A stretch of DNA of 64,000 nucleotides from positions 124,001-188,000 of the forward strand of contig CALVTM010000002.1 in NCBI GenBank assembly GCA_944362615.1, written 5' to 3'. This document shows, piece by piece, positions 34,284-44,455 of the stretch. Both the position numbers and the translations under genes were made by a program. The DNA comes from an uncultured Clostridia bacterium. GTDB taxonomy: Bacteria; Bacillota; Clostridia; Christensenellales; Pumilibacteraceae. The notes beneath the pieces were generated by a model. It made no database searches. It was not told where the DNA came from and worked only from the letters and a program-made list of their open reading frames with translations. The first letter of the stretch is position 1; each line of letters opens with the position of its first letter.

Positions 34284-35401
34284 CTTTCCGAATAGTAGCT
34301 CTTGAGCCGCTTACTACGCGCGGGGTTACGCAATTTACGCAGAGCCTTAGCTTCTATCTGACGTATACGCTCACGGGTAACGCCGAAACGTTTCCCCACC
34401 TCTTCCAGCGTGCGCGGGTGTGATCCGTCTATTCCGTAACGCAGACGAATGACCGCCTGCTCACGAGGCGTAAGCGTTTCGAGCACGCTCATGAGCTCCT
34501 CTTTGAGCATAGTCGTCGTAGCCTGCTCCTGAGGGCTCGCAGCGTGGCTGTCCTCAAGGAAATCTCCGAGATGGCTGTCCTCTTCTTCGCCGATGGGCGT
34601 TTCCAACGATACGGGATCCTGTGCGATTTTCTGTATCTCGCGTACCTTATCTTCGCTTATGCCCATTTCTTTTCCTATCTCGGCAGGCGTGGGATCTCGT
34701 CCGAGTTCCTGCACAAGGAATCTCGTCGTGCGTGTAAGTTTATTGATCGTCTCCACCATATGGACGGGGATACGTATTGTACGTGCCTGATCGGCTATCG
34801 CACGAGTTATTGCCTGACGTATCCACCATGTGGCGTACGTCGAAAAACGGAACCCTTTGGTATAATCAAACTTCTCGACCGCTTTCATGAGTCCGAGATT
34901 GCCTTCCTGAATAAGATCAAGGAAAAGCATACCGCGTCCTACATATCTTTTTGCAATTGATACCACAAGTCTGAGGTTCGCTTCGGAAAGGCGCGCTTTT
35001 GCTGCTTCATTGCCTTCTGCCATCTTCTGCGCGAGCTCCACCTCTTCGTTTCCGGAAAGCAGAGGCACCTTGCCGATATCTTTAAGATATACTTTGACGG
35101 GATCATCCGAAGAAATTGTCGCATCGCTTATCAGCTTATCGAGAGAATCGTCCTTGACGATATCTATCTTTGTATCCTTGACTTCGATGTTGTTTTCTTC
35201 GAGAATACGAAGTACTTCCTCTATCTCGTTTACCGTCGCATCACAGCCTATTGCTATCTTTTCACCTACTTCGTCGTAAGTTACGCTTCCGCGGTGTTTG
35301 CCGATCGATATCAGCTTATTTACTTCTTTCTGAATTTTTTCACTCAGCGCCTTTACATCCTTACGCTCTGTGCTTTCGGCAGCGATTTCTTTTTCGCTCA
35401 T
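34280..35401 (-). CDS. rpoD: Primary sigma factor RpoD (sigma-A)
   Basis: A 373-residue group 1 sigma factor: a short region 1.1, region 1.2/2 ([44 protein letters not shown]), region 3, and region 4 with [20 protein letters not shown] and [17 protein letters not shown]. It directs transcription from the -35/-10 promoters seen throughout the window. The start overlaps the dnaG stop by four bases. Confidence 0.97.
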   Translation of the reverse strand: MSEKEIAAESTERKDVKALSEKIQKEVNKLISIGKHRGSVTYDEVGEKIAIGCDATVNEIEEVLRILEENNIEVKDTKIDIVKDDSLDKLISDATISSDDPVKVYLKDIGKVPLLSGNEEVELAQKMAEGNEAAKARLSEANLRLVVSIAKRYVGRGMLFLDLIQEGNLGLMKAVEKFDYTKGFRFSTYATWWIRQAITRAIADQARTIRIPVHMVETINKLTRTTRFLVQELGRDPTPAEIGKEMGISEDKVREIQKIAQDPVSLETPIGEEEDSHLGDFLEDSHAASPQEQATTTMLKEELMSVLETLTPREQAVIRLRYGIDGSHPRTLEEVGKRFGVTRERIRQIEAKALRKLRNPARSKRLKSYYSES

Positions 35402-37146
35402 TTATTGCCTCCGTTTTCTCTCAATGCTTTGATCTGTTTTCGATATTCATTGCTCTGCTGTAAAAACTTCACGTCTTTCGTCTTGTCATAAGAGGCTGCC
35501 AGTTCATTACACTTTTTTTCCAGCCTTATGATCTTCAGTTTTTTTACGCACGAGTCATATACATTTTTATCGTCCATCGACGATATATCAAATTCTATTA
35601 TTTCCGGCAGTCTGTTTTGTACACCTTCAGGTAAATCGGTGTACAGCATCGCCGCCGTATCTTTTATTCCCTTTAACCTGCTGTCTGTTACTGAATCCAC
35701 AAGATTTCTTTCAAATCCGTCCGGGAACAATTCCACCATATCATCCGGCTCAACGTATGGTCTTCCTGCGACATATGCCGCAAGCAGATACGTTTCATTG
35801 ATATCTCTTGCCGGCGGCTCCTCCTTGTTTTCAGTCTTCGGAGCTTCCTTTTCGTCGCCGGTGTATACCTTTGCCTGTGCTCGTAAAATTCCTATGTCAT
35901 ATCCGGTTTCGTCCGCAACCGTACGCAAGTATTCCTCTCGCTCTACCGGGTTCTCCAGCTGCTTTATGCACCTGACCGCTTCCGCCGCATATTTGGTCTT
36001 GTCATCCCTGTCTGAAAGATCATACCCTTTACGCAACATGTCCAGTTTATACTGAGTAAGGGGAAGCGCATCTTCCAGTATTTTCATATATGCGTCTCTT
36101 CCCTGCTCGTTGATGACTTCGTCCGGATCTTTACCTTCAGGCATCTTAGCGACTTTTACAGTCAAACCGCTCTCCCTCAGAATGTCCAGACCGCGCATCG
36201 TGGCTTTCTGACCGGCTGAATCCCCGTCGTAGCTTATTATGACTTTATCCGAATAATTCTTAAGCTGCTTCGCCTGCTGGTATGTAAGCGACGTTCCCAT
36301 GCTTGCAACCGCCGTATCGAATCCCGCTTTATGAAGGGCTATGACGTCCATATATCCCTCACACATGATCACATACGGAAGCGGACCTGTCCTGCGCTTT
36401 TTCTTCAGAAGATTAAGCGCATACACCGTTTTGCTTTTATCGAAAATCTCCGTCTGTGTGGAATTACGATACTTTGCCGGAACGTCCTTACTGAGCGCTC
36501 TGCCGCCGAATGCGACAACCTCTCCCGTATTGCTTATTATCGGAAATATCAATCTGCCGTGAAAAACATCATACCACCCGGATGCACTGCGCTCGATAAG
36601 CCCTGCTTCCTTCATTTCCGCTTCTGTGTATCCTTTTTTCTTAAGATATGTGATTATATCCGTATAATCAAGCGAATACCCCAAGCCGAACCGCGTCACT
36701 ATGTTCTGCGGTAGATGACGTTTCTCTATATAATCACGCGCAATCTGCGCTTTCGGCAACGATAGATTCACGTTATATCTGCGAGCAGCTTCCCGCATCA
36801 GCGAATATAACCGGAGACGCTTGTTCTTGTCTATACCGTGCTTGCTTCCGCCGGTAAATGCAGGCAATTCCATATGCGCTTCGTCCGCAAGCATCTTTAT
36901 CGCGTCTATCGTGTCTATATTTTCTATATCACGCAAAAACGTGATAGCATTGCCGCCTTTACCGCAACCGAAACAGTGATACAGCTGCTTATTCGGATCA
37001 ACACTGAAAGACGGCGTCCGCTCATTATGAAACGGACAGCAAGCTTTGTAGCTGCTGCCTGCTCTTTTAAGCGTTACATACCGCGATATCAGTTTGACAA
37101 TGTCCGTGCTCTCTATAAGCCGACTGCAAAATTCACTGAAATCCAT
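35398..37146 (-). CDS. dnaG: DNA primase
   Basis: A 582-residue primase. The N-terminal CHC2 zinc finger has [14 protein letters not shown] and [10 protein letters not shown]; the catalytic TOPRIM core has [12 protein letters not shown] and [12 protein letters not shown]; the C-terminal helicase-binding part is helical. Second gene after dgt; replication and transcription initiators share one operon. Confidence 0.96.
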   Translation of the reverse strand: MDFSEFCSRLIESTDIVKLISRYVTLKRAGSSYKACCPFHNERTPSFSVDPNKQLYHCFGCGKGGNAITFLRDIENIDTIDAIKMLADEAHMELPAFTGGSKHGIDKNKRLRLYSLMREAARRYNVNLSLPKAQIARDYIEKRHLPQNIVTRFGLGYSLDYTDIITYLKKKGYTEAEMKEAGLIERSASGWYDVFHGRLIFPIISNTGEVVAFGGRALSKDVPAKYRNSTQTEIFDKSKTVYALNLLKKKRRTGPLPYVIMCEGYMDVIALHKAGFDTAVASMGTSLTYQQAKQLKNYSDKVIISYDGDSAGQKATMRGLDILRESGLTVKVAKMPEGKDPDEVINEQGRDAYMKILEDALPLTQYKLDMLRKGYDLSDRDDKTKYAAEAVRCIKQLENPVEREEYLRTVADETGYDIGILRAQAKVYTGDEKEAPKTENKEEPPARDINETYLLAAYVAGRPYVEPDDMVELFPDGFERNLVDSVTDSRLKGIKDTAAMLYTDLPEGVQNRLPEIIEFDISSMDDKNVYDSCVKKLKIIRLEKKCNELAASYDKTKDVKFLQQSNEYRKQIKALRENGGNK

Positions 37147-37155
37147 TTACGCACC

Positions 37156-38148
37156 TTACAGCAATGCCCAGCCTTTGGGCACATATATTTTCTCAAACAT
37201 TCTGACAAGATAATTATCCGTCATCGTCGATATGTAATCACATACGCGACGCTCGGGTATCTCGGACGCCTGCCGTATGTATTCGGGTATCTCCCACTCA
37301 TGAGTAAGATAATACTCAAACATAAACAGTACAATGTTATCGACTTTCCCCTCTTCCGCTTTCGCTATCGGAGAAAAATATACTTTCTCAAACATGAAGT
37401 CACGGAACTCTTCCGTCAAAGCCGCCGCGCGCGTGCTCGGCGCTATGAAATCTTTACCGTAGCTGTTCTCTATTATGTCCGAGATCATCGAGTCGATACG
37501 CTTTCCGTGCGTATCTCCGAATTCATTCAATACTGACTGCGGCAGATCGCCCGCTTCCAGTACGCCCGCACGTATAGCGTCGTCCACATCATGATTGAGA
37601 TACGCTATCTGGTCGCTCGCTTTGACGATCATTCCCTCAAGCGTTGAAGGATCCCCGCGTCTGCTGTGGTTCGCTATTCCGTTAAGCACTTCAGCGGTAA
37701 GATTCATTTTTTCAAGAATTTCCGCAACTCGCGCCGACTGGGCTTCGTGCCGGAATCCTCCGAAATCCTTCATTCGCGCATCCAAAGCCCGCTCACCGGC
37801 GTGCCCGAACGGAGTATGTCCAAGATCATGCCCGAGACTGATCGCCTCGGTAAGGTCTTCATTCATACGCAATGCACGAGCTATCGTGCGCGCTATCTGA
37901 CTCACTTCAAGTGTGTGCGTAAGCCTTGTCCTGTAATGATCGCCTTCGGGAGCAAGAAATACCTGCGTCTTGTGTTTAAGCCTGCGAAAAGCTTTGGAAT
38001 GGATTATCCTGTCACGGTCGCGCTGAAAATCCGTCCTAATAAAACAGGGCGTTATCGGAGCTTTTCTCCCCTTCGTCTGCGCAGATTTACATGCATACGG
38101 AGAGAGATATTTTTCCTCTATTTCATAAACAACTTTTCTGTAATCCAT
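37156..38148 (-). CDS. dgt: Deoxyguanosinetriphosphate triphosphohydrolase-like protein
   Basis: HD-domain dNTPase of 330 residues with RRLKHKTQVF, RTRLTHTLEVSQIARTIAR and LGHDLGHTPFGHAGE, the metal-binding His/Asp set. It would hydrolyse dNTPs to nucleosides and triphosphate. The gene is first behind a perfect consensus promoter and nine bases before dnaG, as in other Clostridia. Confidence 0.95.
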   Translation of the reverse strand: MDYRKVVYEIEEKYLSPYACKSAQTKGRKAPITPCFIRTDFQRDRDRIIHSKAFRRLKHKTQVFLAPEGDHYRTRLTHTLEVSQIARTIARALRMNEDLTEAISLGHDLGHTPFGHAGERALDARMKDFGGFRHEAQSARVAEILEKMNLTAEVLNGIANHSRRGDPSTLEGMIVKASDQIAYLNHDVDDAIRAGVLEAGDLPQSVLNEFGDTHGKRIDSMISDIIENSYGKDFIAPSTRAAALTEEFRDFMFEKVYFSPIAKAEEGKVDNIVLFMFEYYLTHEWEIPEYIRQASEIPERRVCDYISTMTDNYLVRMFEKIYVPKGWALL

Positions 38149-38204
38149 GTCCCCCGCTTAATTACAACAGTATACACTCTCGGTAATATAATTTTAATTT
38201 TTAT

Positions 38205-38233
38205 ATTATAACAGAAGAACCCAATATTGTCAA
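38205..38233 (-). promoter_or_regulatory. Promoter of the dgt-dnaG-rpoD operon
   Basis: TTGACA, 17-base spacer, TATAAT: full consensus on the minus strand, about 57 bases before the dgt ATG. The remaining bases from 38234 to 38385 are AT-rich with nothing recognised. Confidence 0.92.
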
Positions 38234-38385
38234 GCTAAATTTGAACGAACGGTCTCCATTTTAAACGGTAAAAAATTAATAAATTTCCAATACAAATATT
38301 TACGGTTAAATCATATCGTACATATCTGCTTCATATTTAAAAATTAAAAAAACAACAAACTGTTAAACATTAACTGTATATAAAA

Positions 38386-38414
38386 AGAGGGCAAAATTAG
38401 TCGTTCTGCCCTCT
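38386..38414 (-). terminator. Terminator of the GH16 gene
   Basis: An 8-bp stem AGAGGGCA/TGCCCTCT with a 13-base loop, followed by TTTTTATA on the minus strand, 53 bases after the stop. Confidence 0.88.
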
Positions 38415-38466
38415 CTTTAAGATCAAGCCGCTATGGCTTTGACATTTCTTAAAACAATCTGTTATG

Positions 38467-40587
38467 TTAATTGTTTTCACTCGGGATATAAGCTATCCAT
38501 TTATATTGAGCTGTAGCCGGAAGCGCTCCGTCGTCTAATGCACCTGTCCAATCATCATGCCCTATACAATTCCAAATATTTATCATTATTTGCTGCGGAT
38601 ATTCAGGTATATCCTGATTAACTGAATATACAGCTACTCCGTCTACATACCAAGTAATTGAATCCGGTTTCCATTCAAAAGCATATACATGAAAATCTTC
38701 TGCAGCGTCAAATCCAAGGTCATAAAGCTTTTCATGATTTCCAACGCCATCGGTGTAATAATTGAACTGGACTTTCGTAGTGTCCTTTCCGAGAAATTCA
38801 ATATCAATCTCATCCCAGCGTGGATTATTAGTATACGTAAAGAATGACGAAACCAATCCAGAGCCTTTTGCAGGCTTCATGCAAACAGCGTAATAGCCGT
38901 ATGAACGTTTTACATCAGTGCGGTATTCCGCCCCAAGATAACCGGTTGGATTTTTGTTATTACTATCCTTTTTAACGGTCATATTCATAACACCGTTTTC
39001 AATAACAGCGCATTCATTTTCCCAGTAACAATTAAACATGTCGTCATTATTAGCGTAACCGTCAGCCGCATAAAAACCCTGTTCGCCTTGCTTGGCAAAA
39101 TCAATTATCCAATATTTCGGATCCACCAAATCATCCGAGACCGTTCCTGCCTCGCCGCTGAATTCAAATCCGGAGAATGTTATATCACCGCTGTGAACGC
39201 TCTCGTCACCCCATGTTGCAGAGTCTATGAATATGTTCACTGTTCCGGGAGTGCCGCTGTATGTTACGGTTATTGTCTCTGTTGCAGCTGCCGCTATTGT
39301 TACAACAGCTCCGTCACTTGATGTAAATATACATTCGGATCCGTTTACAACAGTTATTCCGTCTGCTTTATTTTCACTGCCGGCAAGCAGGTCTATACGC
39401 AGTTTGACAGACTCGGTTCCATTGTTAAGGACCGTAAACGTAAATTTATTATGCCCTTCGCTTAACGTGTCTGTTCCTGCACTTATATTCTTGTAACTGT
39501 TTCCCGATACGTTCTCATATTTTACGTTCATTGTATTGTTTTCACTGTCAGTGGATACAATGTACGTATCTGTTTCAAACTTTACATTTACTCCGTCTAT
39601 GGTTATTCCGTTGTTCTCGGGAAGTACGGGGACAGGTTCTTCTTCGCCAGGTTCTTCACCACCGGGTTCCTCGCCGCCAGGTTCTTCACCACCGGGTTCT
39701 TCGCCGCCAGGTTCTTCGCCGCCGGGTTCTTCACCACCGGGTTCTTCACCAGGTTCCTCGCCGACAACATCATTCTCGCTCCACTCTACCTGGGCGGAAG
39801 TCGTTATCCATTTATATTCAGTACCCTCGTTTCCGGGATTGCTGAATTCCCCAATTGTGCCTTCTGTTTCTTCGGTACTGCATATGTAATTCATTATAAT
39901 TCTACCTGCAGATGAAGGAAGGGGCGTTTTCTCGGAAGCTTTTACTTTATAAACAGGAATATCGTCAACAAACCAAACTATGCATTCTCTTGTCCAACGA
40001 TATCCGTATTCATGAAAATTTTCAGACGCATCAAAGCCAAGGTCATATTCAAACTCATGCCCGCCGACTCCGTTTATGTAATAATTGAATACAACTTTTG
40101 TGGTTATATTACCGAAAAACTCAATACTAATCTCATCCCAGGGATTAGGTTCTGTTGAACCTGTCGGAGTATCATAATTGCCGGTACGCATCAAAAAACT
40201 GCTCACCGTACCTTGTTTACCGGAAGGTTTCATACATACTTCAAAATCACCGTACCCGTAAAAATCAAATGATTTGACCTCACTACTTGAATAGTCAGCC
40301 GTACATTCACCTGGTCTTTCGTTATCGGAAATTTTATTAATCGTAAGCTTCATTGTATCTTCTGGATACAACACGTTACTTTTACTCCACCATGCATCAT
40401 ATATACTACCGTCAGTATATCCATTTGATGCATAAAAAGCATCAGACTCTCCATTACTAAAATCTGCTATTGTGGTAATATTGGCAAGAGGCTTATCTTT
40501 AAGTTCTCCGCTGCTTTGTGAACAACCCGTAACACAAATAAGCATTAATGCCAACAATAGTATCAGCACAATTCTTGTCTTTCTCAT
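38467..40587 (-). CDS. Lipoprotein with two GH16 beta-glucanase domains and a central carbohydrate-binding-like domain
   Basis: Secreted lipoprotein of 706 residues. It has a signal peptide with lipobox ICVTGC, a first GH16 domain (about 40-275, numbering from an upstream ATG at 40599), a (GGEEPG)n linker (280-320), a beta-rich domain (330-485), and a second GH16 domain (490-705). The second keeps the catalytic ExDxE as DEIDIEF (Glu597, Asp599, Glu601). The first reads DEISIEF, with Ser at the central position. Likely substrates are mixed-linkage or beta-1,3-glucans, by family. The ATG at 40587 has GGAGG five bases upstream. Neighbouring DNA is AT-rich, which suggests acquisition. Confidence 0.9.
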   Translation of the reverse strand: MRKTRIVLILLLALMLICVTGCSQSSGELKDKPLANITTIADFSNGESDAFYASNGYTDGSIYDAWWSKSNVLYPEDTMKLTINKISDNERPGECTADYSSSEVKSFDFYGYGDFEVCMKPSGKQGTVSSFLMRTGNYDTPTGSTEPNPWDEISIEFFGNITTKVVFNYYINGVGGHEFEYDLGFDASENFHEYGYRWTRECIVWFVDDIPVYKVKASEKTPLPSSAGRIIMNYICSTEETEGTIGEFSNPGNEGTEYKWITTSAQVEWSENDVVGEEPGEEPGGEEPGGEEPGGEEPGGEEPGGEEPGGEEPGEEEPVPVLPENNGITIDGVNVKFETDTYIVSTDSENNTMNVKYENVSGNSYKNISAGTDTLSEGHNKFTFTVLNNGTESVKLRIDLLAGSENKADGITVVNGSECIFTSSDGAVVTIAAAATETITVTYSGTPGTVNIFIDSATWGDESVHSGDITFSGFEFSGEAGTVSDDLVDPKYWIIDFAKQGEQGFYAADGYANNDDMFNCYWENECAVIENGVMNMTVKKDSNNKNPTGYLGAEYRTDVKRSYGYYAVCMKPAKGSGLVSSFFTYTNNPRWDEIDIEFLGKDTTKVQFNYYTDGVGNHEKLYDLGFDAAEDFHVYAFEWKPDSITWYVDGVAVYSVNQDIPEYPQQIMINIWNCIGHDDWTGALDDGALPATAQYKWIAYIPSENN

Positions 40588-40670
40588 CTTTTCCTCCATT
40601 CTTTTATTTAACAGTTATTCTTCCTGCTTAATTTAAAATTTATGTTATTGAAATTTGAAACAAAACACAT

Positions 40671-40721
40671 ATAAAAAATAAAACAGCGTCGTGCAGTTTG
40701 ACCCATTCCCGAACACTGTTT
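40671..40721 (-). terminator. Terminator-like hairpin in the GH16 leader (possible attenuator)
   Basis: AAACAG-T-GT and AC-G-CTGTTT arms form an imperfect stem of about 11 bp around a loop, followed by TTATTTTTTA on the minus strand. It lies between the mini-ORF at 40727-40744 and the GH16 start 84 bases further on. Confidence 0.55.
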
Positions 40722-40726
40722 AAAAC

Positions 40727-40744
40727 TTAAACTGATTTATCCAT
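40727..40744 (-). CDS. Possible five-codon leader peptide (MDKSV)
   Basis: ATG GAT AAA TCA GTT TAA is preceded by a perfect AAGGAGG (40751-40757) at six bases, a stronger site than most genes here have. The stop lies just before the terminator hairpin. It may be a true leader, or the remnant of a gene end or start. From 40758 to 40970 the DNA is AT-rich; a TTGACA at 40793-40798 (minus) has no good -10 partner. Confidence 0.35.
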   Translation of the reverse strand: MDKSV

Positions 40745-40970
40745 AATCATCCTCCTTATATCGTATTTATTTTGCAATAATAATTTATTTAATGTCAATA
40801 TGCGTTTCTTAAATTGTAATATTTTTACTTGATTTGCAAGCCAGCTAAATAAATTTGAAACTTTTATTTTAAGCATTATACCAAGCACAAAGCAATTCTG
40901 TTAATGTATTAATTAAAATACTTTTACCGCACTATATCATATTTGTAGTTTAAGTTTTTTAAATAAAAGT

Positions 40971-41006
40971 AAAACGGAGCTTGACATATAAATCAAGCTC
41001 CGTTTT
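40971..41006 (-). terminator. Terminator of ppdK
   Basis: A perfect 14-bp stem (AAAACGGAGCTTGA / TCAAGCTCCGTTTT), 8-base loop, 20 bases after the ppdK stop. Confidence 0.93.
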
Positions 41007-41025
41007 GATATTGTTTACTGTGCTT

Positions 41026-43650
41026 TTAGCGAGGGTTGCGAATGTTAGCCTGCGCAGCCGCAAGACGTGCTATAGGAACACGGAACGGTGAGCAGGATAC
41101 ATATGTAAGTCCGGCATTATGGAAGAACTCTACGCTGAACGGATCGCCGCCATGCTCTCCGCATACACCCAGCTTGATGTTCGGACGCGTTGCTTTTCCC
41201 TTCTCGGCAGCCATCTTTATCAGCTGACCTACGCCGTCAACGTCCACACGTGCGAACGGATCGAACTCGTATATCTTCTTATTATAATACTCGGGAAGGA
41301 ACTTGCCTGCATCGTCACGCGAGAAACCAAAGGTCATCTGAGTGAGGTCGTTCGTACCGAACGAGAAGAACTCGGCTTCCTTTGCTATCTCATCGGCAGT
41401 TACGGCAGCACGAGGTATCTCAATCATCGTTCCGACAAGATAGTTCATATCGGAATTCTTTGCTTTGATAATCTCTTCAGCCGTGGAGCAGATGATGCTC
41501 TTAACGTACTTAAGCTCTTTGACGTCGCCTACAAGCGGAACCATTATCTCGGGTACGATGTCCCATCCCTTTTCTTCTCTTACCTCGAGCGCCGCTTCAA
41601 TGACAGCTCTGGTCTGCATCTTCGCAATCTCGGGATAAGTTATCGTAAGACGGCATCCGCGGTGACCCATCATCGGGTTCGCCTCGTGAAGTCCGATAAC
41701 CGTAGCCTTAAGTTCATCGAACGTCAGACCCATATCCTTCGCCAGCGCTTCAATCTCCTCGTCCTCGTGAGGTACGAATTCGTGAAGAGGCGGGTCAAGG
41801 AAACGTACGGTCATAGGTCTGCCCTCAAGTGCAATATACATTGCTTTGAAGTCGCCCTTCTGCATCGGAAGCAGTTTTGCAAGAGCACGTTCGCGCTCAC
41901 CCTGAGTCTTGGAAACGATCATTTCACGAATCGCAGGTATTCTCTCGGGATCAAAGAACATATGCTCGGTACGGCAAAGACCTATACCTTCAGCGCCAAA
42001 CAGCACAGCCTGAGCTGCATCTCTCGGAGTGTCGGCATTGGTACGTACATGAAGAGCACGATGCTTGTCCGCCCAGTTCATAAGGGTACCGAAATCGCCG
42101 CCTACGTCAGCAGGCTGAGTGGGTATCTTTTCTGCGTAAATATTACCGGTGGAACCGTCCAGGCTGAGCCAGTCATCCGGACCGTATGTCTTACCTGCAA
42201 GAGTGATCGTTCTGTTCTCTTCGTCCACTTTGAGGTTAGCGCAACCGGATACACAGCATACACCCATACCTCTCGCAACGACTGCCGCGTGGCTCGTCAT
42301 ACCGCCGCGTGCGGTGAGTATACCTTCGGATGCGTTCATACCCTCGATGTCCTCGGGGCTGGTCTCCAAACGAACGAGTACGACTTTCTCGCCCTTTGCC
42401 GCGCGCTCTACCGCTTCTTCTGCGCTGAACGCTATCTTACCGCAAGCCGCTCCGGGTGATGCGGGAAGCGCCGCACTTACAGGCTTTGCCGCCTTGAGAG
42501 CTGTCGGGTTGAACTGAGGATGAAGCAACGTATCAAGCTGTTTGGGCTCTATCATACATACTGCAGCTTCTTCGGTTATAAGTCCCTCGGAAACAAGGTC
42601 AACTGCTATCTTAAGCGCTGCCTGAGCAGTACGCTTACCGTTTCTCGTCTGCAGCATATAGAGTTTACCTTCTTCTATCGTGAACTCCATATCCTGCATA
42701 TCCTTGTAATGCTGCTCCAGCTTCTGGGTTATCTTTTCAAATTCGTCGTAAAGTTTAGGGTTCTGCGCCTTAAGCTCGTCGATATGCTTGGGCGTACGGA
42801 TACCGGCAACAACGTCCTCGCCCTGAGCGTTCATAAGATACTCGCCGAACAGGCCCTTTTCACCAGTCGCAGGGTTACGCGTGAATGCAACGCCGGTGCC
42901 TGAGGTCTCTCCCTTATTACCGAATACCATGCACTGGATATTTACTGCCGTACCCCAGTTATAAGGTATATCGTTCATGCGGCGATATACGTTTGCACGG
43001 GGGTTGTCCCAGCTGCGGAATACCGCTTTAGCCGCTTCTATAAGCTGTACTTTCGGATCCTGAGGGAATTCTACGCCCTGGTTCTTTTTGTAGTTATCCT
43101 TGAACAGCTTGACGATCTCTTTGAGGTCTTCTGCCGTAAGCTCCGGATCGGAAGCGTATCCCTTTTCCTTCTTTATTGTATCGAGTATTCTCTCGTATAC
43201 CGTCTTATCCTGCTCCATAACGACATCGGAGAACATCTGGATGAAACGACGATATGAGTCGTATGCAAAACGGGCATTATTGGTCTTTTTCGCAAGACCC
43301 TCAACCGACTTATCATTAAGACCGAGGTTAAGTATCGTGTCCATCATGCCGGGCATGGATGCGCGCGATCCGCTTCTTACGGATACGAGCAGAGGATCTT
43401 TCTCATCACCCAATTTCTTCCCCATTCTCTTTTCCAGCTGTGCGAGTGCATCAAAGATCTGCGCCTTTATATCCGCGTTGATCTCTCTTCCATCCTCATA
43501 ATACTGGGTGCAGGCTTCGGTCGTGACCGTGAATCCCGGAGGTACGGGCAGTCCGAGTACCGTCATCTCCGCAAGGTTCGCGCCCTTGCCGCCAAGAAGT
43601 TCACGCATTTTGCCGTTGCCTTCTTCGAACTTGTAAACGAATTTTTTCAC
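41026..43650 (-). CDS. ppdK: Pyruvate, phosphate dikinase
   Basis: Interconverts pyruvate, ATP and Pi with PEP, AMP and PPi. An N-terminal nucleotide-binding domain (LGGKGANLAEM; SVRSGSRASMPGMMDT), a swivelling phosphohistidine domain (GGMTSHAAVVARGMG), and a C-terminal PEP/pyruvate barrel (CRTEHMFF; FSFGTNDLTQMTFGFSRDD; GVCGEHGGDP) are all present. The GTG at 43650 has AAAGGAG six bases upstream and gives 874 residues, the family length; an ATG at 43668 would place the ribosome site inside the gene. Single gene with its own promoter and terminator. Confidence 0.97.
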   Translation of the reverse strand: MKKFVYKFEEGNGKMRELLGGKGANLAEMTVLGLPVPPGFTVTTEACTQYYEDGREINADIKAQIFDALAQLEKRMGKKLGDEKDPLLVSVRSGSRASMPGMMDTILNLGLNDKSVEGLAKKTNNARFAYDSYRRFIQMFSDVVMEQDKTVYERILDTIKKEKGYASDPELTAEDLKEIVKLFKDNYKKNQGVEFPQDPKVQLIEAAKAVFRSWDNPRANVYRRMNDIPYNWGTAVNIQCMVFGNKGETSGTGVAFTRNPATGEKGLFGEYLMNAQGEDVVAGIRTPKHIDELKAQNPKLYDEFEKITQKLEQHYKDMQDMEFTIEEGKLYMLQTRNGKRTAQAALKIAVDLVSEGLITEEAAVCMIEPKQLDTLLHPQFNPTALKAAKPVSAALPASPGAACGKIAFSAEEAVERAAKGEKVVLVRLETSPEDIEGMNASEGILTARGGMTSHAAVVARGMGVCCVSGCANLKVDEENRTITLAGKTYGPDDWLSLDGSTGNIYAEKIPTQPADVGGDFGTLMNWADKHRALHVRTNADTPRDAAQAVLFGAEGIGLCRTEHMFFDPERIPAIREMIVSKTQGERERALAKLLPMQKGDFKAMYIALEGRPMTVRFLDPPLHEFVPHEDEEIEALAKDMGLTFDELKATVIGLHEANPMMGHRGCRLTITYPEIAKMQTRAVIEAALEVREEKGWDIVPEIMVPLVGDVKELKYVKSIICSTAEEIIKAKNSDMNYLVGTMIEIPRAAVTADEIAKEAEFFSFGTNDLTQMTFGFSRDDAGKFLPEYYNKKIYEFDPFARVDVDGVGQLIKMAAEKGKATRPNIKLGVCGEHGGDPFSVEFFHNAGLTYVSCSPFRVPIARLAAAQANIRNPR

Positions 43651-43694
43651 GTTTTTCTCCTTTATCATAGTTTAGGTCTTATTCAAACCGATTA

Positions 43695-43723
43695 ATTATA
43701 CCATATATCATCACACAAATCAA
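43695..43723 (-). promoter_or_regulatory. Promoter of ppdK
   Basis: TTGATT, 17-base spacer, TATAAT on the minus strand. Confidence 0.85.
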
Positions 43724-43813
43724 GACGTTTATTTTGTTTTTTATGCTGTTTTTCGTTTTGTGTAAAACTTTCACAAAATTAACACTGATTTGTATATCAT
43801 TCTCCATTTGATT

Positions 43814-44395
43814 TTACTTCTTTTCCGCTCTAATGGATAATATCTCAAATGTAACGGAATTCAATGTGAGCACCGCTTCCGGAGCGTGGCAGAATATATA
43901 GTGTCCTCCATACGGACAACCGGATATCATACCGTCCTCTTCTATACGTGTTGCTTTGTTTATAACACCGAGACAATATGACCTGACTTCTTCGTCACTT
44001 TTCAACGCGAACACATGCTTTATCTTTTTTAACAGTCTGTCGTTTATTTTAAGTTTATCCGCATTTTCCGTCAACCGGCTTTTGGTTTTTTCGCTCTCCA
44101 AACGTTCTGCTTCTTTCAGGACATTTATTGCTTGCATCAGTTGCCCGAAAGGCACATATAACCGACGTCTGAAAGCAGGTACGGCAAAACTCATCTCTAT
44201 GCCGGACAGACCGGGCATTGTTACGCACTGTATCCCATTCGCCCTTAACGCTCCGTCACATATATCGCTTTCTATAGAATCCCGCTCCGTAAGAAAACAA
44301 AAGTCACCATCATTCACTTTTCTGACCCTATCCGTTCCGCATACCGGACACACATCGCCATCAAAAGCACAATAGCAATCAGCGCAGTAATTCAT
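43814..44395 (-). CDS. Zinc-ribbon protein with DUF2007-like domain
   Basis: A 193-residue protein. It has a zinc ribbon at 1-25 (MNYCADCYCAF and CPVCGTD), then a segment resembling DUF2007 putative signal-transducing domains (ESDICDGALRANGIQCV; RLYVPFGQLMQAINVL), then a helical C-terminal half. The start at 44395 has a G-rich ribosome site; an upstream ATG at 44449 is less likely. Last in the yqfC-era-recO unit, 60 bases after recO. Function unknown. Confidence 0.7.
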   Translation of the reverse strand: MNYCADCYCAFDGDVCPVCGTDRVRKVNDGDFCFLTERDSIESDICDGALRANGIQCVTMPGLSGIEMSFAVPAFRRRLYVPFGQLMQAINVLKEAERLESEKTKSRLTENADKLKINDRLLKKIKHVFALKSDEEVRSYCLGVINKATRIEEDGMISGCPYGGHYIFCHAPEAVLTLNSVTFEILSIRAEKK

Positions 44396-44455
44396 ATTAC
44401 CAATCCCCCCCTGAAAAACTATGATACTGAAGACGTTAGACCTCATCATTCATTT

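Noticed and set aside
39650-39760. Short tandem repeat in DNA, considered as a CRISPR-like or VNTR locus
   Set aside because: It encodes the in-frame (GGEEPG)n linker of the GH16 protein, so it is a coding repeat.
41119-42459. 446-residue plus-strand frame antisense to ppdK
   Set aside because: ppdK is certain on the opposite strand; the long frame comes from its codon bias.
43756-43778. TTTTGTG/CACAAAA hairpin as terminator of the recO unit
   Set aside because: The stem is only seven AT-rich base pairs and lies close to the ppdK promoter; too weak to call.
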